Source: Rubricella sp038526735
GTDB lineage: Bacteria; Pseudomonadota; Alphaproteobacteria; Rhodobacterales; Rhodobacteraceae
Reading direction: 5' to 3'
Assembly (NCBI GenBank): GCA_038526735.1
Contig: JBCBGM010000049.1
Coordinates: 1 to 18,075 of the forward strand
DNA: 18,075 nt
Positions within the stretch are counted from its first letter, which is position 1, and the number at the start of each line of letters is the position of its first letter. Below, piece by piece: positions 7,366 to 14,954 of this stretch. The notes under the pieces were generated by a model. That model saw nothing but the letters and a program-made list of their open reading frames with translations. It did no database searches and had not been told where the DNA came from. The translations under genes and the position numbers were made by a program.

Positions 7366-8359
7366 TCACCGCCTCCCCCAAAAGCTGCGCAAGCTCTGCG
7401 CGTGTCGCATCCACATCCACCACGGGCGCCGGACGCCGCGCCGCCACCGCATCGGCGGCTTTCGCATCGTCCAGCCGAGGCACCGCCTCTGCCAGCGCGA
7501 CCATCTCGTTAAAATCGCCATTGCAATGCAGGATCACATCGACCCCCGCCGCAAGGCTCGCCTCGGCCCGCTGCACCACATCACCGCTGAGCGCGTTCAT
7601 GCTGATGTCATCGGTCATGAGCAAACCGTTAAAGCCGAGCGTTTCCCGCAAGAGCGCGATCACTTTCTCTGATTGCGTGGCCGGAACGCCCTGATCAATC
7701 GCCTCAAAGGCCATATGGCCGGTCATCGCGAGCGGCGCGTCGGCGAGGGCTTTGAACGGCGCAAAATCGGCCTCCAGTGCCTCCATCTCTGCCCGCACGA
7801 TCGGCAAATCGAGGTGGCTGTCCGCCTCTGACCGCCCATGCCCGGGCGCGTGCTTGATCACTGGGAGAACACCGCCCGTCAGCTGCGCGTCCAAAATTGC
7901 GCGGCCCAGAACCGCCACCTCCGCCGGGTCATCAGACAGGCAGCGATTGCGCAAGAACCGGTGCGTCGCGGGCGTTGCCACATCAAGGCAGGGCGCGCAG
8001 TTGCCATCGAGGCCCACGGCTCGCAACTCCGCCGCAATCAGTTGATACCGCAGCGCAAAGGCCCGCGCGCGGTCATCCAGCGACAACCCCACACCAAACT
8101 CCAACGGCGGTGCCCACTGCGCCCAGTGCGGGGCACCCAGCCGCTGCACGCGGCCGCCCTCTTGATCCACAAACACCGGCGCATCCCATCCGCAGGCGTC
8201 GCGCATTTCACCAGTGAGAGCGCGCAGCTGATCGGGCGTATCCACATTTCGCCCAAAAACAATAAAGCCAAACGGGCGGATCCTGGCAAAGAGCGACCGC
8301 TCCTCAGCGGTCAACCGCAGCCCGTCAGGGGCCAGAATGAGCGCCGCCGCCCCGATCAC
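7358..8359 (-). CDS. nagZ: beta-N-acetylhexosaminidase (GH3, NagZ type)
   Basis: Cytoplasmic glycoside hydrolase family 3 enzyme that removes GlcNAc from 1,6-anhydro-MurNAc peptides during peptidoglycan recycling (333 residues). Motifs are FVDQEGGRVQRL (residues about 63-74), the catalytic-loop motif KHAPGHG at 169-175 with DSH at 180-182, and TDDISM at 249-254 holding the nucleophilic Asp region. The loop commonly reads KHFPGHG, so Ala replaces Phe. I chose the GTG start at 8359 because it overlaps the upstream SPOR-gene stop as GTGA and begins VIGAAALILAPDGL, the expected N-terminus; the in-frame extension upstream lies over the SPOR domain in another frame and is spurious. The stop overlaps scpA by 8 bp. 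Confidence 0.94.
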   Translation of the reverse strand: MIGAAALILAPDGLRLTAEERSLFARIRPFGFIVFGRNVDTPDQLRALTGEMRDACGWDAPVFVDQEGGRVQRLGAPHWAQWAPPLEFGVGLSLDDRARAFALRYQLIAAELRAVGLDGNCAPCLDVATPATHRFLRNRCLSDDPAEVAVLGRAILDAQLTGGVLPVIKHAPGHGRSEADSHLDLPIVRAEMEALEADFAPFKALADAPLAMTGHMAFEAIDQGVPATQSEKVIALLRETLGFNGLLMTDDISMNALSGDVVQRAEASLAAGVDVILHCNGDFNEMVALAEAVPRLDDAKAADAVAARRPAPVVDVDATRAELAQLLGEAVNA

Positions 8360-9186
8360 CGCATAACCGTCGGGATACAGGCCAGCCCCCGCGCCTGAAG
8401 CGCCACGCAGGCAGCCTGTGCCTCGGCCAGATCGCCAAAACCCACCACCCGCAAGCGATACAAACGCCGCCCGCCAGAGAGGACAGGCTCGATAAACCGC
8501 CGGTGCGGGCCGAGAATGTCCTCGTTGTCGCGCAGCAGGATCCCCCACTGGTTCACCGCGATATCCGTGCTGTTAAACGCCCCCAACTGCACCAGCGGCG
8601 TGCCCGCCGCGATGTCGTCTGGCGTCAACGCCGCCGTTTCAGCGGTGCGGGGGTTGATCGGCGCGCGCAGGTCCACGGCGGTTAAATCCGCCGGGCGCTG
8701 CGGCGGCACAATCGTGCTGCTCGGAGCAAAGGCAGAACCAGAGGCGACCACAGCAACCTCCTCAACCACGCTCTCTTCCACAAGCGGAGCCTCTGTAGCG
8801 ACCTCAGCGCGCTCTTCCGCCGCCACCTCAACCGGAGCTTCCGCCACCGGCTGCAAATCTTCCTCCAAAGGCACGGCAGGGAGCGGAGCTAACGTGAGCT
8901 CCGTCTCGACCGGCTGCACGCCCTCGCCCTCGATCACCTCGTTCACCGTAAGGCCCTGATGCGGCATCACCAGCCCGCCCGGCTCTTCGGGGGCCACGCG
9001 CATCGGCTCCAGCTCTGCGCGGATCACCGGGATATTCCCAACATCGCGGTTATAGAGTTGCCAAGACCACGCCACGAGCCCCGCCAAAACCCCAAGGGAA
9101 ATGATCGCTCCTACGCCTCGACTGACGCTAGAGAGCACTGTCGCACTCTGCGCCGGAGTCGATTCTTCTCTCGCCAAATCGCGCAT
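8356..9186 (-). CDS. SPOR-domain membrane protein
   Basis: A single-pass inner-membrane protein with a periplasmic SPOR domain, a fold that binds denuded glycan strands at the septum. A membrane helix lies at about residues 24-43 (GVGAIISLGVLAGLVAW). A long low-complexity linker rich in Pro, Val, Ala and Glu (about 80-165) follows. The SPOR domain is roughly 195-276 (TPLVQLGAFNSTDIAV... LYRLRVVGFGDLAEAQAACVALQARGLAC). I chose ATG at 9186, preceded by AGGCGG 8 nt away; TTG at 9240 and GTG at 9213 are in frame, and TTG would add 18 residues. It sits between argS and nagZ, overlapping nagZ by 4 bp, which fits a cell-wall role. The domain is clear; the start is uncertain. Confidence 0.88.
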   Translation of the reverse strand: MRDLAREESTPAQSATVLSSVSRGVGAIISLGVLAGLVAWSWQLYNRDVGNIPVIRAELEPMRVAPEEPGGLVMPHQGLTVNEVIEGEGVQPVETELTLAPLPAVPLEEDLQPVAEAPVEVAAEERAEVATEAPLVEESVVEEVAVVASGSAFAPSSTIVPPQRPADLTAVDLRAPINPRTAETAALTPDDIAAGTPLVQLGAFNSTDIAVNQWGILLRDNEDILGPHRRFIEPVLSGGRRLYRLRVVGFGDLAEAQAACVALQARGLACIPTVMR

Positions 9187-9268
9187 CGGTGTTGCCGCCT
9201 GTCTATGACCCACAATAGCTTGTAGGCCGCTCTGCTCCAACCCCGAAATATTGTTGTGATGGATACGT

Positions 9269-10987
9269 TTAGCGCATCTCGTCCATCGGGGTCACGCCTA
9301 GGATACCCAGACCAGCCGCAATAACAACAGAAACGGCCTCGCACATGGCGACGCGTGCAGCCGTGCCAGCTGGGTCATTTTCCTGAATAAACCGCACCTC
9401 GTGCACGTCATGGCCCCGATTCCAGAGGCCGTGGAAGACGCTCGCGAGGTCGTAAAGATAGAAAGCAACCCGGTGCGGCTCATGCGCCTCTGCGGCCTGC
9501 TCCACCAGCCGGGGCCACTCGCCAAGCTTGCGGATCAGTTCCAACTCCGCCTCGTGGGTCAGGAGCGACAGGTCCGCCTCAGGCAGTTCGCCCACCTTCC
9601 CGAGCACCGATTTCACCCGCGCATGCGCGTACTGCACATAAAACACAGGGTTCTCTTTCGACTGCTCCAGCACCTTGCCGAAATCAAAATCGAGCGGAGC
9701 GTCGTTCTTGCGGGTGAGCATCACAAAGCGGGTCACATCCGGCCCCACCTCGTCGATCACATCGCGCAGCGTAACAAACGTACCCGCCCGCTTCGACATC
9801 TTGAACTCTTTGCCGTTCTTGAAGAGCTTCACCAGCTGCGTGAGCTTGATATCAAGCGGTACACGCTCTTCGCTCAAGGCCGCCACAGCGGCTTTCATCC
9901 GCTTCACGTAGCCGCCGTGGTCCGCGCCAAAGATGTCTATCAGCGCGTCAAAGCCACGTTCAACCTTATCGAAGTGGTATGCGATATCAGGGGCAAAATA
10001 CGCCCAATCCCCGTTCGACTTCATCACCGGGCGATCTTCATCATCGCCGTAAGCGGTGGAGCGAAAGAGCGTCTGCTCCCGCGCTTCCCAGTCTTCGGGG
10101 AGCTTGCCTTTTGGCGGTGGAAGCGTGCCCTCATAGATCAGGCCCTTGTCCCGCAGGCTGGTGATCGCCGCCTCGATCCGGCCCGTTCCGTAGAGAGCCT
10201 TCTCCGAGAAGAAGACATCCATTTGCACGCCCAGCGCCGCCAAGTCATCGCGAATGAGTGCCATCATCGCATCAGTGGCAAACACCCGCACATCCGCAAG
10301 CCAGACCTCCTCAGTGGCATCGACATAGGCATCACCCACCTTGTCTTTGAGCGCCTGGCCAACAGGCACCAAATAATCGCCAGGATACGTCCCATCGGGG
10401 AAGGCAACCGCCTGCCCGTGCGCTTCCAGATACCGCAAATAGACGGACCGCGCGAGCGTATCGACCTGCCCGCCGCCATCGTTGATGTAGTACTCCCGCG
10501 TGACCTCATGGCCCGTGAACGCCAGCAGAGAGGCCAGCGCATCCCCAAACACCGCCCCGCGCGTGTGGCCCACATGCAGCGGCCCCGTCGGGTTGGCAGA
10601 GACATACTCCACATTCACCCGCCTGCCCTGCCCCAGATCGGAGCGGCCAAACGCAATGCCCTGCGCCAGCACCGCGCCGACCACACCCTGCCACGCGCCA
10701 GCCGCCAACCGCAGATTCAAAAACCCCGGCCCGGCGACCTCGGCGCTTTCAACCCGGTCGTCCTGCGTGAGTTTGCCCGCGAGCGCCTCGGCAATGTCCC
10801 GCGGCTTCATCTTGGCGGCCTTGGCCAAGACCATCGCCGCATTCGTCGCCATATCGCCATGCGCCGCATCCCGCGGCGGCTCAACAGCCACATTGCGCAT
10901 CTCAAGCCCCTCCGGCAGCGCGCCCTCGGATTGCAGCGCCGCAAGACACTCCAGCACAAGGCTCCGGATATCGGCGAAAAGGTTCAT
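9269..10987 (-). CDS. argS: arginine-tRNA ligase
   Basis: Cytoplasmic class I synthetase that charges tRNA-Arg (572 residues). The HIGH motif is HVGH at 138-141 within ANPTGPLHVGHTRGAVFGD. The KMSKS motif is KMSKR at 396-400 (FKMSKRAGTFVTL). The N-terminal additional domain and the C-terminal DALR anticodon-binding helix bundle (VQYAHARVKSVL through FHGLWNRGHDVHEVRF) are complete. I chose ATG at 10987 (MNLFADI), preceded by GGGAG about 7 nt away; the in-frame extension to 11068 adds unlike residues. It is the first gene of the minus-strand operon argS, SPOR, nagZ, scpA, scpB, small ORF. Upstream lies repeat copy H rather than another gene. Confidence 0.97.
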   Translation of the reverse strand: MNLFADIRSLVLECLAALQSEGALPEGLEMRNVAVEPPRDAAHGDMATNAAMVLAKAAKMKPRDIAEALAGKLTQDDRVESAEVAGPGFLNLRLAAGAWQGVVGAVLAQGIAFGRSDLGQGRRVNVEYVSANPTGPLHVGHTRGAVFGDALASLLAFTGHEVTREYYINDGGGQVDTLARSVYLRYLEAHGQAVAFPDGTYPGDYLVPVGQALKDKVGDAYVDATEEVWLADVRVFATDAMMALIRDDLAALGVQMDVFFSEKALYGTGRIEAAITSLRDKGLIYEGTLPPPKGKLPEDWEAREQTLFRSTAYGDDEDRPVMKSNGDWAYFAPDIAYHFDKVERGFDALIDIFGADHGGYVKRMKAAVAALSEERVPLDIKLTQLVKLFKNGKEFKMSKRAGTFVTLRDVIDEVGPDVTRFVMLTRKNDAPLDFDFGKVLEQSKENPVFYVQYAHARVKSVLGKVGELPEADLSLLTHEAELELIRKLGEWPRLVEQAAEAHEPHRVAFYLYDLASVFHGLWNRGHDVHEVRFIQENDPAGTAARVAMCEAVSVVIAAGLGILGVTPMDEMR

Positions 10988-11075
10988 CACAAGGCTCCCG
11001 GCAACATGGCCGCGATATGCCCAAGGGGGGGCACGTGCGCAAGAGGAGGCTGACTGGTGGGGTATCAAACACCCC

Positions 11076-11271
11076 GTCCCGGGCTTGATCCGGGACCTCG
11101 AAGACCAATGCCAAACAAAAGGCCACGCCCTCCCTCGGGTGGGCGTTTCGGAACTGCTGTGCAGCGCGATTTATCTCTAAAACCCGCATGGAGTTTGATC
11201 GGCTAGGAACATCAGTCAAACGCCCTCCCATTGGGGAGGGAGGGCGTGGCCGGAGGCTGGTCGCCTCCGGC
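11076..11271 (+). repeat. structured repeat, type III, copy H
   Basis: Begins with the perfect palindrome GTCCCGG/CCGGGAC (11076-11096). A CGCCC/GGGCG hairpin is at 11126-11145, then the T-rich box near 11170. Then come two perfect 9-bp hairpins, CGCCCTCCC/GGGAGGGCG (11221-11246) and GCCGGAGGC/GCCTCCGGC (11249-11271, loop TGGTC). Copy I shares this order. Copy B starts 13 bp later. Confidence 0.8.
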
Positions 11272-11283
11272 TGTGCTGCTACC

Positions 11284-11487
11284 GTCCCGGACTTGATCCG
11301 GGATCCCAACGAACAACGCGGAACAAAGCGCGCGCCAGACCGAGGTGTGGCGCAGCTGTGTTTTGAGCGATGTAATTTATCCCCGCAAAACCGCCTTCGC
11401 GCTGAATTGCTCAGGTCGCCCCCCAATGCGCCAGACCTGTCGGTCGGTCTGGCGCGCGCGGCGGTGCTGCGCACCTTGATCCCGCGC
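11284..11487 (+). repeat. structured repeat, type I, copy B (best preserved)
   Basis: Palindrome TCCCGG/CCGGGA (11285-11303). Hairpin 1 GCGCCA/TGGCGC (11332-11353). T-rich box near 11374. Hairpin 2 GCGCCAGACC/GGTCTGGCGC (11428-11455). Hairpin 3 GGTGC-TGC-GCACC (11463-11475) inside GCGCGG/CCGCGC (11456-11461 with 11482-11487). In addition, 11328-11343 is the exact reverse complement of 11444-11459. Confidence 0.88.
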
Positions 11488-11497
11488 AAAGGGACCC

Positions 11498-11545
11498 GTC
11501 CCGCACCTGACCCGGGACCTCAACGAACAGCTCACAACAGGGTCG
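11498..11545 (+). repeat. repeat fragment (palindrome end only)
   Basis: GTCCCG/CGGGAC (11498-11518) followed by CTCAACGAACA, matching the first 40 or so bases of the type I copies. The hairpin modules are absent, so this is a truncated unit. Confidence 0.5.
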
Positions 11546-11635
11546 AAAACTGCCCCAACAGCACTCCCGCGAGAGAGGGTGACAGACGCACCCGCCGTGA
11601 TACGCTCACCTCTGCAAAATGAGGGGTCTTGGGAA

Positions 11636-12214
11636 ATGACCGTGCGCATTAAAACACATCAGCGGCGCTGGCTCATATGTACCTTGAGCTGCGCAATAAT
11701 CTCCCCGGCAGACGCCGAAGTCAGGCTGACAGAAGACGACCTCATCCTCCTCGACCACTACTCACCAATCCCGAGGTACTGTGCACCGATAGAAGAAGAG
11801 GCGTCTCTCTTTGTTTATGATGGCCGTGAGATCTTACCGGTCTACACGCCAGACTTAGCGGCGTTTGATTTCATGGAGTTCCGTATTGCTGCGTTATTTC
11901 TCGCCGACACCGACAACGACGGCCTCGTCGAGGCGTTTGGGTTAGGAGAGCTTGGGGAGCTGGGCATGCCCCCATGGGGCTCTGATATCGTGCTCAATCG
12001 TTATCGCCAGGCGACCGCTGATACGAGTGACTTGGAAGCAAACTTCAACGCAGGTCTTGTTCTCAGAATTGGGGAAGCTGGGCACAATTCACCGTCAATC
12101 ATCATTCGAATGCACGAATGGGCGTGCCGGGTTTCTGCCTACGCGTTCAGCATCGGGAATATACCGAAAGAGAACAGATTTTATTGGAAAAATATCGAGG
12201 AAACCGAGGACTGA
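11636..12214 (+). CDS. exported protein of unknown function
   Basis: I do not recognise this 192-residue protein. ATG at 11636 was chosen over the in-frame start at 11579 because it follows a GAGGGG stretch and begins a signal peptide: basic n-region MTVRIKTHQRRW, hydrophobic LICTLSCAIIS, and likely cleavage after ADA (residue 27). The mature part has an Asp-rich loop DTDNDGLVEAFG (91-102), similar to a calcium-binding EF-hand or thrombospondin-3 loop, then GLGELGELG. Base composition is visibly more AT-rich than neighbours, with codons such as ATA, TTA and AGA that the neighbours avoid. The gene stands alone, flanked on both sides by blocks of structured repeats and pointing away from argS. 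Recent acquisition is plausible. No catalytic motif is evident. Confidence 0.7.
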   Translation: MTVRIKTHQRRWLICTLSCAIISPADAEVRLTEDDLILLDHYSPIPRYCAPIEEEASLFVYDGREILPVYTPDLAAFDFMEFRIAALFLADTDNDGLVEAFGLGELGELGMPPWGSDIVLNRYRQATADTSDLEANFNAGLVLRIGEAGHNSPSIIIRMHEWACRVSAYAFSIGNIPKENRFYWKNIEETED

Positions 12215-12336
12215 AATCGCGTGAAGCTCTCGCCGACGATCAACCCCATCACATCCGAATACCAAACCGACAGCGTCAGCCCTCCGAGCGCCCAAAGCGA
12301 GCGTCTAAGACCAACCGTAGCACCCCACAACACCCC

Positions 12337-12541
12337 GTCCCGGCCTAGAGCCGGGACCTCGACGAAAAACGAGCCATAGAAGCGCACGCCAGACCGAGGT
12401 GTCGCGCACCCGCCCGGCGAGCACCGCAGTTTATCCCCGCCAAACCGCATTCCCTCTGAACACCACCCTTCACCCTCCACTGCGCCAGAGCTGTCGGTCG
12501 GTCTGACGCGCGCGGCGGTGCTGCGCACCTTGATTCCGCGC
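12337..12541 (+). repeat. structured repeat, type I, copy C
   Basis: Perfect 8-bp palindrome GTCCCGGC/GCCGGGAC (12337-12357). A weakened hairpin 1 is near 12384-12406. The T-rich box is near 12430. Hairpin 2 (12482-12509) has two mismatches. Hairpin 3 GGTGC-TGC-GCACC (12517-12529) lies inside GCGCGG/CCGCGC (12510-12515 with 12536-12541). Confidence 0.85.
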
Positions 12542-12564
12542 AAGAGTGCCGCCCAGACATCGAG

Positions 12565-12585
12565 GCCCCGGATGATGTCCGGGGC
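12565..12585. repeat. GCCCCGGA/TCCGGGGC short palindrome (REP-like)
   Basis: A perfect 8-bp stem with loop TGATG, between copies C and I. It is a close relative of the palindrome at 5683-5701. Confidence 0.7.
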
Positions 12586-12596
12586 GGAGGCGGCCC

Positions 12597-12856
12597 GTCC
12601 CGGGCGTGACCCGGTACCTCGTCAAACGAGGCGCAACAAAAAGCTGCGCCCTCCCTCGGGGGGGCGTTTCGGAGCAGTCGAGCAACGCCGTTTATCTTTC
12701 AGAGCTGCAAGACATCTGAGCAAAGTCAAACGCAAGTAACACGCCCTCCCATGGGGGAGAGTGAGAGATGTCTCGGAAACACTGCCGGGCAGCGTTTCAG
12801 CCTCGAACGGGCGGAGCCCCGGAATGGGCGTGGCCGGAGGCTGGTCGCCTCCAGCC
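12597..12856 (+). repeat. structured repeat, type III, copy I (with internal insertion)
   Basis: It shares with copy H the leading palindrome (12597-12618), the CGCCC/GGGCG hairpin (12647-12666), a T-rich box near 12690, the CCTCCCAT motif near 12745 and the closing hairpin GGAGGC/GCCTCC (12836-12852, loop TGGTC). About 70 bases between CCTCCCAT and GGGCGTGG have no counterpart in H. Copy F starts 8 bp later. Confidence 0.75.
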
Positions 12857-12863
12857 GGAGCAC

Positions 12864-13069
12864 GTCCCGGACCTGATCCGGGGCCTCGATGGGCATCGCC
12901 AAACAGAGGGCCAGCGTCGGGCCGGGGTTTGGCGCGCTGAGGTCCGATCAACGCAGTTTATTTCTCCAAACCGCACGCCCTCGGAACAACCTTCACCCGC
13001 GCAAAAGCGCCGAACCTTCGGTCCGGTCCGGCGCTGGCCCGGCGGCGCTGCGCGCCTTGTTCCGGGCCA
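12864..13069 (+). repeat. structured repeat, type II, copy F
   Basis: Palindrome TCCCGG/CCGGGG (12865-12883). A T-rich box is near 12957. Hairpin 2 GCGCCGAACC/GGTCCGGCGC (13007-13034) has one A-C mismatch. Hairpin 3 GGCGC-TGC-GCGCC (13044-13056) is enclosed by TGGCCCGG/CCGGGCCA (13035-13042 with 13062-13069). Type II differs from type I by paired changes in these stems. Confidence 0.83.
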
Positions 13070-13120
13070 AAACCTCCCCGTCCCAGCCTTCGGGACTATC
13101 GCACCCGACAAAGCCACCCG

Positions 13121-14284
13121 TTACCGCGTCTCCCCCGGATCACGCAGCTTCCTGTGCTCCTCCAACGCAAACCGGTCGGTCATGCCCGCGATGTAGTCGG
13201 CCACCACCCGAGCGCGGATCGTCTCGGAGCGGGCGTGCATCGCCTGCGTGCGCCACTCATCGGGCAGCATCCCCGGATCGGCCATGAAATCCTCGAACAG
13301 CTCCTCCACCACCCGAGACGCCTTCCGCCGCATCCGCCGCACCGACCAGTGCCGGTACATGTGGTCAAAAAAGAACGCGCGGATCACCTTCAGCTTCTCC
13401 CACATCTCGGGCGAAAACCGGATGACCATGTGATCCAGCGCCCGGATATCGTCCGACGTCTCTGCACCTGACGCCTTCAGCAAAGCAGCCGACGTCTCCA
13501 GCACATCGCCGACCATCACACCAAACACACGCCGCAAGGCCTCATGCCGCCGCCGAGACTTCTCCAGCCCCGGATAGAGCTGGTCCACCAACGCAAAACA
13601 GTCCGAAACGATCGGCAATTCCCGCATCGCGTCCTCGGTAAAGAGGCCCGCCCGCAAGCCATCATGCAGATCGTGGTTGTTGTAGGCGATGTCGTCCGAG
13701 AGGGCCGCGACCTGCGCCTCGGCGCTGGCGTAGGTGTCGAGTTCCAGATCGTGGCGCGCGCAATACTCCTCCATCACGTAATGCAGCGGTGGCTGGCCCG
13801 CACCGGCCAGGGGGCCATTGTGCTTGGCGATCCCCTCGAGCGTTTCCCAGGTCAGGTTCAGCCCGTCAAACTCGGCGTAGTGCTGCTCAAGCTCGGTGAC
13901 GATCTTGATCGCCTGCGCGTTGTGATCAAAGCCACCGTAAGGCTCCATCAGACTGTGGAGCATATCCTCGCCCGTATGGCCAAAGGGCGTGTGGCCGAGG
14001 TCATGAGCGAGGGCCACGGCCTCCGTCAGATCCTCATTCAGCCCCAGCGTACGCGCCATCGTGCGGGCCACCTGCGCCACCTCGATGGAATGCGTAAGCC
14101 GGGTGCGAAAATAATCGCCCTCATGCTCCACAAACACCTGGGTCTTGTGCTTTAGGCGCCGAAACGCGGAGCAATGGATAATCCGGTCGCGGTCGCGCTG
14201 AAACGGCGTGCGATGCGCACTCTCCGGCTCGACGAAAAGCCGCCCCCGGCTTCCGCCCTCATCCGCGGCAAAATTTGCCAGCAT
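13121..14284 (-). CDS. dgt: deoxyguanosinetriphosphate triphosphohydrolase-like protein (HD domain)
   Basis: A metal-dependent HD-superfamily dNTPase that splits dNTPs to deoxynucleosides and triphosphate, and so tunes dNTP pools (387 residues). Metal-site motifs are H65 in RLTHSIEVAQVAR, H94-D95 in ALAHDLGHTPFGHTGED, and SDDIAYNNHDLHDGLRAG further on. RTPFQRDRDRIIHCSAFRRLKHKTQVF at about 25-51 is the family start. I chose ATG at 14284 because AAGGA lies about 7 nt upstream and homologs begin near this point; an in-frame start at 14356 would add 24 residues and run into the intergenic promoter area. It diverges from erpA across 94 bp. It is the shorter 'dGTPase-like' type, whose preferred substrate is often not dGTP. 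Confidence 0.94.
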   Translation of the reverse strand: MLANFAADEGGSRGRLFVEPESAHRTPFQRDRDRIIHCSAFRRLKHKTQVFVEHEGDYFRTRLTHSIEVAQVARTMARTLGLNEDLTEAVALAHDLGHTPFGHTGEDMLHSLMEPYGGFDHNAQAIKIVTELEQHYAEFDGLNLTWETLEGIAKHNGPLAGAGQPPLHYVMEEYCARHDLELDTYASAEAQVAALSDDIAYNNHDLHDGLRAGLFTEDAMRELPIVSDCFALVDQLYPGLEKSRRRHEALRRVFGVMVGDVLETSAALLKASGAETSDDIRALDHMVIRFSPEMWEKLKVIRAFFFDHMYRHWSVRRMRRKASRVVEELFEDFMADPGMLPDEWRTQAMHARSETIRARVVADYIAGMTDRFALEEHRKLRDPGETR

Positions 14285-14314
14285 GTGTCTGTCCTTCGTC
14301 CCAGTAATGGGCGT

Positions 14315-14379
14315 GGCCCTTGTCTGACGAGCCTTGCGCCAATATCTTGCCTGCATAGCGGATCAGAACGAGCGATCAA
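14315..14379. promoter_or_regulatory. possible divergent promoters for dgt and erpA
   Basis: On the plus strand, TTGTCT (14320-14325) and TATCTT (14343-14348) are 17 bp apart, a fair sigma-70-like pair ahead of erpA. On the minus strand, TTGATC (14379-14374) and TATGCA sit 16 bp apart, ahead of dgt. Matches are partial (4/6 and 4/6; 4/6 and 3/6), so this is a suggestion only. No clear operator for IscR, Irr or RirA was recognised. Confidence 0.3.
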
Positions 14380-14717
14380 TGATGGACCTTGAGCTTCCCC
14401 CCAGCGTCTCTGACCGGGCGTTTGCCCGTCTCGCAGAGATCAACGACGGAACCGAAGCCCCTAAGGCGCTGCGCGTCGCGGTCGAGGGCGGCGGCTGCTC
14501 GGGCTTTCAGTATGATATTACCCTTGCCGAAGCGCCCAACGGTGACGACTTGGTGCTGGAGAAAAACGGCCAAAAAGTGCTGATCGACCAAACTTCCCTC
14601 CCGTTTTTGGGCGGTGCGGTTATCGACTTTTCCGAAGAGCTGATCGGTGCCCGCTTCACCATCGAAAACCCTAACGCCACCTCCTCCTGCGGCTGCGGCA
14701 CCAGCTTTTCGATTTGA
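14379..14717 (+). CDS. erpA: iron-sulfur cluster insertion protein (A-type carrier)
   Basis: An A-type carrier of the HesB/IscA family (112 residues) that receives Fe-S clusters from the assembly machinery and delivers them to apo-enzymes. The three conserved cysteines are present: C40 in EGGGCSGFQYD, and C104 and C106 in SSCGCGTSFSI at the end. Two adjacent ATGs (14379 and 14382) are possible starts; the ribosome site is weak. The divergent dgt-erpA arrangement is one I associate with Rhodobacteraceae, which favours ErpA over IscA or SufA, though the sequence alone does not fully decide. Repeat copy D begins 8 bp after the stop. Confidence 0.92.
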   Translation: MMDLELPPSVSDRAFARLAEINDGTEAPKALRVAVEGGGCSGFQYDITLAEAPNGDDLVLEKNGQKVLIDQTSLPFLGGAVIDFSEELIGARFTIENPNATSSCGCGTSFSI

Positions 14718-14724
14718 GGGGTTT

Positions 14725-14900
14725 GACCCGGTCTTGAGCCGGGACCTCGACGAACAACGTGATACGTAGCGCGCGCCGGACCGAGGTGTTGCGCAGCCAA
14801 GTTGTAAACGACACGGTTTACACCCGCAAAACCGCGTTTCTTCTGAACAACATCCGTTACCCTCCAATGCGCCAGACCTGCCGATCGGTCTGGCGCGCGC
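14725..14900 (+). repeat. structured repeat, type I, copy D (3' truncated)
   Basis: Palindrome CCCGG/CCGGG (14727-14743), then CTCGACGAACAACG. A weak hairpin 1 lies near 14780-14801. The T-rich box is TTTACACCCGC (from 14818). Hairpin 2 GCGCCAGACC/GGTCTGGCGC (14869-14896, loop TGCCGATC) is perfect. Hairpin 3 is missing: the sequence departs after GCGCGC. Confidence 0.8.
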
Positions 14901-14954
14901 GGGGGGCTCTCCAACCACCGAGGCCTCAGACCACGTCCTGGGCATAGTCCACCC

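Larger units (their letters stand above)
10988..11635. other. gene-free divergent spacer with repeat copies H and B
   Basis: It lies between the argS start (minus) and the start of an exported protein gene (plus). It holds copy H (11076-11271), copy B (11284-11487) and a fragment of a further unit (about 11498-11545: palindrome plus the ACGAACA motif). About 90 bases remain at each side for promoters; I see no strong promoter. Confidence 0.75.
12215..13120. other. gene-free convergent block with repeat copies C, I and F
   Basis: This is the longest gene-free stretch (906 bp), between two convergent 3' ends. It contains copy C (12337-12541), a CCCCGGA-type palindrome (12565-12585), copy I (12597-12856) and copy F (12864-13069). 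The first 120 bases (12215-12336) hold nothing I recognise. Minus-strand frames across it are repeat shadows. Confidence 0.75.

Noticed and set aside
7358..8548. Longer 396-residue form of NagZ
   Set aside because: The extra 63 residues lie over the SPOR domain in another frame and are low-complexity. The GTG overlapping the SPOR-gene stop gives the family N-terminus.
9401..11053. Plus-strand open frame of 550 codons opposite argS
   Set aside because: The minus-strand argS is complete with all motifs. Long antisense frames are common in high-GC DNA, and the predicted protein is rich in Arg, His and Pro with no recognisable fold.
12181..12330. Hydrophobic minus-strand stretch (LRRSLWALGGLTLSVWYSDVMGLIV)
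   Set aside because: It joins repeat sequence at one end and runs antisense into the end of a plus-strand gene at the other. There is no start site and no family resemblance I can defend.
11377..12543. Minus-strand reading frames across repeats B and C that look alike (ARPTDRSGAL..., CATPRSGAR...), with counterparts at 5357-5593 and 14376-14945
   Set aside because: The similarity follows from the shared repeat DNA. Lengths, starts and frames differ between copies, indels break the frame, and the conserved parts are the hairpin arms. No ribosome site or domain is seen.
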